Shown here piece by piece: positions 50,701-57,533 of a stretch of 64,000 nt of DNA. Under the pieces are notes generated by a model, which saw only the letters and a program-made list of their open reading frames with translations, searched no databases and was not told the origin of the DNA. The stretch's first letter is position 1. Each line of letters opens with the position of its first letter. The position numbers were made by a program, and so were the translations under genes. Source of the DNA: Ostreococcus lucimarinus CCE9901 (lineage: Eukaryota > Chlorophyta > Mamiellophyceae > Mamiellales > Bathycoccaceae); assembly GCF_000092065.1 (NCBI RefSeq), contig NC_009356.1, positions 248,001 to 312,000 on the forward strand, in the 5' to 3' direction.

Positions 50701-51413
50701 GTCACATGCACTCGGAAATTCACACAGCCTTCGGCGTCAACGTAGCCCTTTTCAAAAACGTCTTCGCGCGTGATGAACGACGCGAACCCCCAATCCGCTT
50801 CGCGTCTGTCGAACGTGTGCGACGTTTCCTTCGATTCTACCACCGACGCATCCGTCGGATGAAGCAGCTGCAATTCGAACTTCGCGTGCCTTCTCCACTC
50901 TCTACTCATGTCGTCCTCGATTCGGCGCGGCTTTGTCGCCCCCGTGTCCAAGAACAAGCTCACCTGCGCCGGCGTCTCCGATTTCGAGTTCAAATTACTC
51001 CCGAACGGATACATCGCCAACCGAAAGAGTGTATCTCCGCACTCAAACGTTTGACTCACCACCTTCGCGTCTCGTTTCTTCCATCGCGAGAACTCGGCGC
51101 GCCACGAGAACGTCGTCGGCTCCGCCGTCGAGAACGCCAACTCGCTATCTTCCGAACCGCTCGACATCGATCGATCGTCGTCTTCCGCGTCCGACGCGTT
51201 GCCGTCGTCGGCATCTAACGACCGCATCTCCACTGCTCGCGCGGGCGTCGTTCGTCCGGACGCGTCGTCGTCAGTCGTCGAGGCGGGTGCGGATTCCAGA
51301 TCGATTGCCGTCGCGATTCTCCGTCGGTTTCGTCGCGCGCGAAGCGCGCGCGCCCGATCGAGCGCCCGCGAGCGATGCGCACCGTCTTGCGAGGCGATAT
51401 CATCGCCTGACAT
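47784..51413 (-). CDS. Ubiquitin-specific protease, USP7/UBP12-13 type
   Basis: A single-exon gene of 1209 aa. Order of domains: a disordered acidic N-terminus, a MATH/TRAF domain (about 90-245; FSWRAEFSRWKKRDAKVVSQ, ADWGFASFITREDV), the catalytic UCH domain with Cys box GLKNQGATCYMNS (C275) and His box INGGHYYAFVK (H523), then about 600 residues of ubiquitin-like folds as in USP7 (QRFRLHKKSTFTKFRELV, DPLRLRFTAHHVYTNGP). Plant UBP12/13 deubiquitinate histones and clock or hormone regulators; the same general role is inferred. Length and domain order match the family (about 1100-1200 aa). The gene converges on the propeller/hydroxylase gene with a 71-bp gap. Confidence 0.95.
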   Translation of the reverse strand: MSGDDIASQDGAHRSRALDRARALRARRNRRRIATAIDLESAPASTTDDDASGRTTPARAVEMRSLDADDGNASDAEDDDRSMSSGSEDSELAFSTAEPTTFSWRAEFSRWKKRDAKVVSQTFECGDTLFRLAMYPFGSNLNSKSETPAQVSLFLDTGATKPRRIEDDMSREWRRHAKFELQLLHPTDASVVESKETSHTFDRREADWGFASFITREDVFEKGYVDAEGCVNFRVHVTPIEEHEVDRPMQSAFYSEYDSRKETGLIGLKNQGATCYMNSLLQTLYHIPSFRRAVYHMPTNETEEAHTSMPLALQSVFYCLQYAKEGDVSTEDLTRSFGWDSYDSFMQHDVQELNRVLQDKLEEAMKQTCVEGTIQKLFEGHTTNFIECINVDYKSERKEEFLDLQLDVKGCKDIYASFDRYTEIEKLDGENKYRAEGHGLQDARKGTLFHDFPPVLQIQLKRFEYDYQRDTMVKIHDRYEFPEELDLDVGDRKYLVPESDKSVRNKYKLHSVLVHSGGINGGHYYAFVKPNLQAEDAQWFKFDDEHVTKETAEKSVVEQYGSGGAAAVDSDMDADDDSTNVRVAPNLRFQKVSSAYMLVYIREDDMDQIMCVANKSHLTEYLQARFAEEQKAKEKEAQEKKEAHLYTIIKVLTRQDLERQIASEKFFDLGNFESAQRFRLHKKSTFTKFRELVSEKLGIPAERQRYWTYSPRRNKTSRPATALPDHANTPPTWTVEKTRLKYTVPNSQHASSGEFRLYLEELDDDAFANSDPERDIWLHVKLYNPHEARLSYCGTLYASPEETLSTYMPKIKSMAGFASTASTLMFEEIAFVRESKIQIDQLSDKQVKTYPLSDPDDGSKTLQLGNGDILLIQPEITEDMEDSLKFPNVVQYADFRHNHQIVHFRELEAPKVDKVTLELTKMMSYDQVADVLASAIGLDDPLRLRFTAHHVYTNGPKSASFQFRGADTLIKMLENQQSDVLYYEVLDMPLPELQELKTLKVFFHGLNTKLVEEFQLRLSKSAAVKDVLEEVRSRLGTRVGGRKLRLLELFYSQIYKVFEEEKDIADINDQYWTLRAEEVPDDESEEDRLLRVYNISKDLSNPNQFYAYDEPMLLRTCEGETLGEVKARIKTRLEATDEDFAKWKFYIGHPPRYEILDDDELVISSKLVRIAKEGFCESTLGIEREVRGPRRPASRQGKPAGFERAIKIM

Positions 51414-51621
51414 CAGCGCCGGTGAGGCGCGTCACCGTGTGGGGAGGTGGAGAGAGTGCGAGCGGAGATTAGACAGTTGCACTCGGGACGACGGTTGAAC
51501 CGACGGCGAGCGGCGAGCGGCGGATGTTTCATCATTCATTCATGCCTTTGCGACGACGCGTTTCGACGAGCGGTGAGCTAGATGCTAAAGTTGAGGAATC
51601 GTTCGGTGCGCGCGGAGGGCG

Positions 51622-52581
51622 TCATCGCGCGCGCGCGGCGGCGCCGACGCGAGATTTGACGTGCTGCTGCTGCTGCGCTCGAGCCGTCGGGCGGGTGTCC
51701 TCGGGAACGAACGGGTCGCCGATGGCGCCGTGCACGGATCTTCGGAACGCGGGAAACACGACTGGGTCGCGAATTTTGCTCGCGATGAATTTTTCGAGCT
51801 CTGACTTTTCGGGTGAGGACTTTTCGGCGTCGCGAGCGGCTTTGGCGTACGAATCAGCCTTGCGTTTTTCTCGCTTCTGCTGCGAAAGCAGCGGCCCGAG
51901 ATTTCTACCGCCGCCGCCGCCGCCGCCGCCGGTCGAGGAAGTTCCCGACGATTTTCCCGTTCCCGTCCGTTCGCTCAAGTTGGCCGACGCCTTCCCGGCG
52001 TACGTCGCCGAGCTCGTCGCCGATTTCTCGGGCGATTTCTCCGCCGACGATATCGGACGCGGCACTTTCTGTGACTCCTGCGTCGCACCCTCGGTTTTCT
52101 TCCCCTGCTCCTTCCCGAAGCTCTGCGTCTCGTTCTCACTCGCTCGCTTCGCCCCGTTCCCAGCCTTTCGCTCTCGTTTTCGCTCCTACTTCGACAATCT
52201 ACGATGCGCCGAGAAGAAGGCCGTCTTGGGCGAGTGACGAGAGAGCACCTGCCCAAAATTCGTCCCATCGTCCACGCTCAGCCGCTTCCGCTCGCCTCGA
52301 TCGCCGTCATCGTACACCAAACACACGTGGATCTTCTCCTTCAGCGCGTTGTCCCCCGTCTTGGCCAGTTCTTTGGAGAACGCCGCGTTCGATTTATGCG
52401 CCGCCGCCGCGCGCGCCACGTCTCGCAGAAATTGGTTCAACCGCTGTCCGTTGTGCACTCCCACGCGTCCGACGCGCGCGAGCCCACCGGAACCGGCGCG
52501 CGATTTATCCCCACCGCCCTCGCCGCCGTAGAACGATCGCTCGTCCACGCGCAGGTCGAACGGCGTCTTGTACTTTTCCAT
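51622..52581 (-). CDS. Unrecognised gene with an in-frame TAG codon
   Basis: From ATG 52581 the frame runs 131 codons (MEKYKTPFDLRVDERSFYGG ... FFSAHRRLSK) to a TAG at 52186-52188. The same frame then stays open for 187 more codons to a TGA at 51622. The downstream part contains no Met at all, so it cannot start on its own. It reads as protein: a Lys/Glu-rich linker, a Gly run, then EKSELEKFIASKIRDPVVFP and FRRSVHGAIGDPFVPED. A 69-nt intron (GTAGG donor inside the stop region to GCAGAG acceptor, phase 2) would remove the TAG but lacks the CTRAC branch point seen in every other intron here. Readthrough, mutation or sequence error are alternatives. I recognise no family. Confidence 0.55.
51904..51930. 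repeat. Short CCG/GGC run (poly-Gly)
   Basis: An uninterrupted CCG/CCGC run encodes eight glycines in the downstream part of the TAG-interrupted gene. Confidence 0.6.
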
Positions 52582-52634
52582 GTCTCGGCGCGCGGCGTTA
52601 GTTGGCGCGCGCGCGGTCCGCAGACCGCGGCGCG

Positions 52635-53447
52635 ATGTCGCGCGCGCCGTCGATCGCCGCGCGGCGGTGCGCGAGCGTCGCGTCGACCGTCCCGACGCGC
52701 GCGCGACGGACGAATCGCGCGCGCGGCGCGGCGGCGTCGAGGAATGCGGACGCCGAGACGAACGCCGAGACGGACGACCGTCGCGACTCTCGACGCGCGT
52801 TTCTCGCGCGGGCGTGCGCGGGGACGGCGTGCGCGCGCGCGTCGTCGTCTCAAGCGTCGGAAGCGCGCGCGCCGAGCGGATACGACGCGCCGACGGTGGC
52901 GCCGAGCGGGTCGACGACGCGCGCGAACGCGTTCGAGTCGTCGCGCGCCGGCGGCGAATCCATCTCGCCGTACGCGTATCGCCTCCGATGGCCGAGCGGA
53001 TGGTGCGCGCTGCGCGACCTCGCGAGCGCGCGAACCGTGGGCGTCGACGCGTCGTTTAAGGATCCGCTGGACGAGGCGAGCACGCTCGCGGTGTTCGTGA
53101 CGCGCGGCGTTCGCGAACGCGACGTCGCGTCGCGATACGGAACGCTCGATGAAGACGCGAGACGACGCGCGGACGCCGCGCCGAATCAAAAAACCATAGG
53201 CAAGAGGACCGTGCGCGTGTCCGTGCCGCGCGGCGACGGCGCCGGTCGCGTCGTCGTCGAGGCGCACGAGATCGAAACCGAAGTCGGCGGCGGCACCGCC
53301 GGCAGGTTCGGCGCCGCCGTCGAGCTCATCCGCGTCTGGGTAGCGGACGGCTCCGAGTGGTGCGTTCGCGCCACGGCGAGTAAATCCGCGTGGCCGCGCG
53401 TTCGCGGCGAGCTTCGTCGCGCCGTCGATAGCTTTGAGTTCGCGTGA
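52635..53447 (+). CDS. PsbP-domain protein, thylakoid lumen (PPD-like)
   Basis: The product is 270 aa from ATG 52635. The leader is bipartite: an Arg/Ala-rich transit peptide followed by a twin-arginine signal (DSRRAFLARACAGTACARAS) with an A-x-A-like site near residue 75, so Tat import into the thylakoid lumen is likely. The mature part has the PsbP fold marks: ISPYAYRLRWPSGWCALRD, VGVDASFKDPLDEASTLAVF, an acidic/basic middle, and WCVRATASKSAWPRVRGELR. PsbP itself stabilises the oxygen-evolving complex; the divergent PPD proteins assist PSI/PSII assembly. The low similarity to PsbP proper favours a PPD member. The start is 53 bp from the divergent TAG-interrupted gene. Confidence 0.82.
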   Translation: MSRAPSIAARRCASVASTVPTRARRTNRARGAAASRNADAETNAETDDRRDSRRAFLARACAGTACARASSSQASEARAPSGYDAPTVAPSGSTTRANAFESSRAGGESISPYAYRLRWPSGWCALRDLASARTVGVDASFKDPLDEASTLAVFVTRGVRERDVASRYGTLDEDARRRADAAPNQKTIGKRTVRVSVPRGDGAGRVVVEAHEIETEVGGGTAGRFGAAVELIRVWVADGSEWCVRATASKSAWPRVRGELRRAVDSFEFA

Positions 53448-53677
53448 CCGTCGCGCGGCGTTAGACGTTCGTAGTCGAGAGTCGCGTGACTTTTTGGGGT
53501 GGGTTGAATGACTTGGGCACGCGATTCAACGACGGGTAGGGTCGTTTGCGTTTCTTAGTTTTTATAGTAAAAGTGGTGACTTGGGCGTCGGTAGATCCAA
53601 ATCCGCGCGCGCGCGGAGACGCCGCGGAGACGCCGCGGGGACGCTCGAATTCCGCAATCATCACACCCCGACGCGCG

Positions 53678-54238
53678 ATGCCGACGTCGGCGACGCCCTA
53701 CCCCGACCCTCCCGCGTTCTTCACGCTTTACGGCGCGCCCGACGTCGTCCCTCCGGCGCCGCCGACGCCTCCCACGAACGCGGCGTACGCATCTTTCGGC
53801 GCCAATCATCACACCGCGCCCTGGCACGACCCCGACCACGGGTACGCCGCGTCCGGTGGGTTCGTCTACCCGATCTGCGTCGACGAGCGCGGGAAAACGG
53901 ACGCGCGAGAGGAGATGTGCGCGCTGACGCGACACGCGACGGCGAGGTTCGTGGAGGCGATGGAGAGGTGCGTGGACGCGCCGACGCGCGCGGAGGAGGC
54001 GACGGGGGCGCTGCACGCGCTGTTCAACAACGCGCATAAATTGATCAACGAAACGATACGACCGAGTCAAGCGATGACGGATTTTGAGTATCAGATAGAA
54101 CGGATGATTGAGGAGAAACGAACGAGCGTGGAGGCGCTGGAACGGGCGCTGGAACGGGCGAAAGCGGTCAAGGCGAACGCGGCCGAGGCGAGCGAGGATT
54201 TGGGAGTCGAGGCGCTGAAGAGAGCGCTGGAGGGGTAG
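53678..54238 (+). CDS. MED7: Mediator complex subunit 7
   Basis: The middle-module subunit of Mediator, bridging RNA polymerase II and activators; 186 aa. The start matches the family well: PYPDPPAFFTLYGAPDVVPP, a Pro-rich hook, then the YASFGA box. After a short loop, two long helices follow (EMCALTRHATARFVEAMERC, ALHALFNNAHKLINETIRPS QAMTDFEYQ). The family Leu/Asn-His motif LFNNAHKLIN and the RPSQA turn are preserved. Length is slightly short compared with yeast (222 aa) and near the plant size. ATG 53678 is the first in frame that gives the conserved start; the upstream open stretch has no ATG. Confidence 0.88.
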   Translation: MPTSATPYPDPPAFFTLYGAPDVVPPAPPTPPTNAAYASFGANHHTAPWHDPDHGYAASGGFVYPICVDERGKTDAREEMCALTRHATARFVEAMERCVDAPTRAEEATGALHALFNNAHKLINETIRPSQAMTDFEYQIERMIEEKRTSVEALERALERAKAVKANAAEASEDLGVEALKRALEG

Positions 54239-54303
54239 ATGCATAGATAGATAGAATTACAACGCAATGCGCGAGTGATGATGATACATCGTGTCGGTGA
54301 CGA

Positions 54304-55611
54304 TCACGTCCACGGGTAGAAATTGGCGAAGAGCGCGGCGCCGACGAGGGCGTAGGAGACGTGGTACGTCGCGATGAAGCGTCTCCACGCTTTGCTGTGG
54401 CGACCGAGGTGGGCCAGACCCCAATACATCGCCGGCGAGGTGCTCAAAAATCGCGTGGCGACTTGCACGTGCATGTACGTCGCCGCTATGACGGTCATCA
54501 CCCCGAGTTTGACGAAGTACGCGCCGACGAAGAAGCGCTGCTCCTCCTTGACGAAGACGCGCGCGTCTCGCGACCAAGCAAAGCGCTTCGTGAGGTAAAA
54601 CCCGAGCGCGATGGCGGGCGCGCCGAGCAAGACGTTCCCGAGGTTTCGCGCGCGATAGGACGACATGAAGCCTAGATTCCAGTAATGCCTCTGAATGAAA
54701 GAATACATCCCGCTCGGAACGTATCCGTACAGGTTGCGCCACGACTTTGGGCGACAATACGGTCGCTCCGCGCCGTCGAATACGGCGCCGTTGCAATATC
54801 GCATGTCCCCGAACTGAGCGAACGCGTAGTGCGGCGCGACGGTCAGCGCGATCGCGATCATCGCTCGCTTCAAGTGTCGCGCCGCGCGACGATGGCGCGT
54901 CTCGTCGTTCGCGTCGCGCAGTAAACGAAACATCTCTCGCCCGGCGTGTCCGAGCAACAAGACGACGCACAGCACCCCGTTCGAGCGGAACATCGTCGCG
55001 ACGCCGAACAACACGCCGCTGTGCAGCACCTTATTTTCTTGCAACAGCGACCCCGCGGCGAACTGCGCGTACGCGAATCCCGCCTCGGCGTACGCGCTTC
55101 CGTAAAACACATTCGCCGGATTCATCGCGTACAGCGTCGCCGCGGCTTCCGCCAGCGCCTCATCCCTCAGCAACTGCGTCGACAGCGCGTACATCGCCTC
55201 CACGCTCCGCGCGAACGCGTACGCGTTAATCGCCACCGCCGCCGCGCCCGCCGCGCACTCCTCCCGCGCGTCGTCCCGCGTCGTCCTCGCCCCCGCCAGC
55301 CTCGCCGCGCGTCCCACCGCGGCCGTCGTCGCCCGCGTCGCCATCGCGAGCCCCGGATAAAACGCGTGCTGATGCTCGAACTCGTACCCTCGCACCGCGA
55401 TCCCGACGTGATGTTCGCCGTCCCACGACGTCGCCGCGCGCACGCCCTCGCACGCGACGTCCGCGAGTCCGCCTCGCCGCGTCGCGTCGCGTCGCGTCGT
55501 CGACGCGCGCGCGAGCCCTCGCGAGGCGTCGTACGCCGGCATCGCGAGCCGCGTCGCGAGCACGACGCACAGCGCGACCGCGCGCGTCCGCGCGCCGCGT
55601 CGAAACATCAT
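54304..55611 (-). CDS. PIGV: GPI mannosyltransferase 2 (PIG-V)
   Basis: The ER enzyme that adds the second mannose to the GPI anchor precursor, using dolichol-phosphate-mannose; GT76 family, 435 aa from ATG 55611. The product is very hydrophobic with multiple membrane helices. The family's luminal first loop is present: TSWDGEHHVGIAVRGYEFEH and QHAFYPGLAMATRA, in which the Trp-Asp and the HAF-PG are conserved. Further blocks are TLYAMNPANVFYGSAYAEAG, FRSNGVLCVV and YSFIQRHYWNLGFMSSYRA. It ends with VGAALFANFYPWT. ATG 55731 is an alternative start that would leave only about 45 bp to the divergent GYF gene. Confidence 0.9.
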   Translation of the reverse strand: MMFRRGARTRAVALCVVLATRLAMPAYDASRGLARASTTRRDATRRGGLADVACEGVRAATSWDGEHHVGIAVRGYEFEHQHAFYPGLAMATRATTAAVGRAARLAGARTTRDDAREECAAGAAAVAINAYAFARSVEAMYALSTQLLRDEALAEAAATLYAMNPANVFYGSAYAEAGFAYAQFAAGSLLQENKVLHSGVLFGVATMFRSNGVLCVVLLLGHAGREMFRLLRDANDETRHRRAARHLKRAMIAIALTVAPHYAFAQFGDMRYCNGAVFDGAERPYCRPKSWRNLYGYVPSGMYSFIQRHYWNLGFMSSYRARNLGNVLLGAPAIALGFYLTKRFAWSRDARVFVKEEQRFFVGAYFVKLGVMTVIAATYMHVQVATRFLSTSPAMYWGLAHLGRHSKAWRRFIATYHVSYALVGAALFANFYPWT

Positions 55612-55776
55612 CGCCCGCGTCGTCGTCGTCGTCGCGCCGCCGTCGCGCCGTCGCGAGGCGTCGCGCAGGAACGTCCCGAACGCCGCGCGCGTCGCGCGCC
55701 CGTCGGTCGCGCCGTCGCCGTCGCGCGGCATCGCGGCGCGCCCGCGCGTCACTCTGCGGCGACGCATCGACCGACG

Positions 55777-57480
55777 ATGTCTCGACGCGCCGACGCGCGC
55801 GCCGACGCCGCGCTCGGCGCGTACGCGTACGTCGACCTCGCGGGCGCGACGCAGGGGCCGTTCGCCGCGCGCGCGCTCGCGCGGTGGCACGAGGACGGGT
55901 TTCTCGAGCGCGCGCTCGCGCTGCGGCGCGACGGCGACGGACGCGAGACGACGGTCGGCGACGTCGTCGACGCGCTGCGCGCGCGCGATCGCGCGCGCGA
56001 CGAAGAGGACGACGACGCCGACGACGCGCGCGCGCGCGAGGGCGAGGGCGCGAGCGACGGCGTCGCCGATGACGATCGCGACGACGGCGGCGCGCGCGGC
56101 GACGACGCGAGGGCGAGCGCGTTGGACGATCGACTGTCGCGGTTGCTCGCGATCGGCGGCGGCGAGCTCCCGCGCGCGCGCGCGGTGACGCCGGACGTCG
56201 CGGAGGAGGGCGGGTGCGAGGACGCGGCGGCGCGGGATGCGATGGGATCGGAGACGGCGGGCGACGACGCGCGCGCGAGGGCGTACAGACGGCCGAGAGG
56301 GTGGCGGGACATCCTGCGCGCGACGCGGGAGAGGGTGCGGCGAGGACGGGCGGCGATGGGGGAACCGCTGGGCGAGGAGGACGAGACGGGGACGTGGAGC
56401 GCGGCGGTGAACGCGCGGTTGCGGGATCCGCGGCCGGACGGGCGCGCGCGGGGGACGGAACCGGACGAGGAGGGCGCGCTGCCGGAGGAACCCGCGCCGA
56501 TCGATCTTCGCGAGCCGTTTTGGGTGATTGAAGATCGCGCGCGAATGGACGGTGAGCTCGACGCCGAGCGTTTGAACGCCGCGGTGGCGGAGCAGTTGCG
56601 AAATACGTCAAAGCCGCCGGCGAGCGGCGACGCGAGGAGCGACGATTCAGACGTGAGTTGGAGCGGGAAGCCGGGAGGCTTGGAACGACAGGCTGCGCGC
56701 GCGGCGGAGCGCGCGGCGCTCGAAGCGGCGCAGCGCAACGCGCGCGAGGCTGCGGCGAGGACGGAGCGGGCGGAAGACGCCGCGGCGGTCGAAGAAGACG
56801 AAGCCGCGCGCGCGCGAGCGGCGACGGAGGAAGCGCGACGAAGACGACACGAAATGGAGCAATACTTTGCCGCAAATCCTTACGCCGGCGAGTGGTGGTT
56901 GACGGAACAAGAAAACGACGGAAAGTTTACGCTCGGACCGTTTGCGTACCACGAGCTGCTGGAAAGGCTTCCTCACGTCGCGGTGGCGCATCGCAGGGAC
57001 GACGACGCGTGGCGCGTGGTGGGTCCGTACGCGGCGCGCGAACGCGTCGAGGGTTACGGACGCAACATGGACGGCGCGGTGCTTTCGTTCGACCGTGATG
57101 AGGCTGATGCGGACGCGGCGGCGTCGCGCGATATGGAGACGGAAGCGTGGTTCGACGTCGTCACGTCTGTCATTGACGTAGAGGGCGAAGTACAAAATGC
57201 GCTCTCGCGAAACGTCGGCGACGAAAAGGATGTAAACGCGTGGTTCGATAGAGAAATGTCGAAAGTGAAACTTCCACCGGGAATCGCACCGATGAAATCG
57301 GTGAAGTCGACGCAACGAAAGCGTCGTCGCGGCTTTGAAACGCGCGTCGTCGCCAACGAAACTCAAAACCTTGCGTCGGCTCGCGTACTCGGCGATCTGT
57401 ACCAAGCGGTGACGAGGAATCGAAAACGACTTTTCGCGGCGATCATCGAGCCCGTGTTGGACGAGTGGGAACGCGAATAG
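55777..57480 (+). CDS. GYF-domain protein, function unknown
   Basis: The product is 567 aa from ATG 55777. The N-terminus has a GYF-type fold (AYVDLAGATQGPFAARALARWHEDGFLE is the matching region, about residues 14-45; the GPF and W-x-x-x-GF marks are visible). GYF domains bind proline-rich ligands. A long Arg/Asp/Glu-rich disordered middle follows, with a coiled-coil patch (AARAAERAALEAAQRNAREA). A second GYF-like segment occurs near 378-415 (WWLTEQENDGKFTLGPFAYH). The C-terminus (FAAIIEPVLDEWERE) looks helical and conserved. No enzyme domain is seen. Similar layouts occur in plant mRNA-repression and chromatin proteins, but I cannot choose between them. Confidence 0.75.
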   Translation: MSRRADARADAALGAYAYVDLAGATQGPFAARALARWHEDGFLERALALRRDGDGRETTVGDVVDALRARDRARDEEDDDADDARAREGEGASDGVADDDRDDGGARGDDARASALDDRLSRLLAIGGGELPRARAVTPDVAEEGGCEDAAARDAMGSETAGDDARARAYRRPRGWRDILRATRERVRRGRAAMGEPLGEEDETGTWSAAVNARLRDPRPDGRARGTEPDEEGALPEEPAPIDLREPFWVIEDRARMDGELDAERLNAAVAEQLRNTSKPPASGDARSDDSDVSWSGKPGGLERQAARAAERAALEAAQRNAREAAARTERAEDAAAVEEDEAARARAATEEARRRRHEMEQYFAANPYAGEWWLTEQENDGKFTLGPFAYHELLERLPHVAVAHRRDDDAWRVVGPYAARERVEGYGRNMDGAVLSFDRDEADADAAASRDMETEAWFDVVTSVIDVEGEVQNALSRNVGDEKDVNAWFDREMSKVKLPPGIAPMKSVKSTQRKRRRGFETRVVANETQNLASARVLGDLYQAVTRNRKRLFAAIIEPVLDEWERE

Positions 57481-57533
57481 CTCATCTAGTATACTGTAGA
57501 TTTCAACTCAATGCTCTAAATGTCTGCTATAAG

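Noticed and set aside
52119-52187. Canonical intron removing the TAG in the unrecognised gene
   Set aside because: A 69-nt GT-AG interval fits the phase, but it lacks the CTRAC branch point found in all other introns, so it was kept only as a possibility.
54946-55776. Upstream extension of the GYF gene
   Set aside because: It runs antisense through PIG-V, is Arg-rich, and the ATG at 55777 directly precedes the GYF domain.
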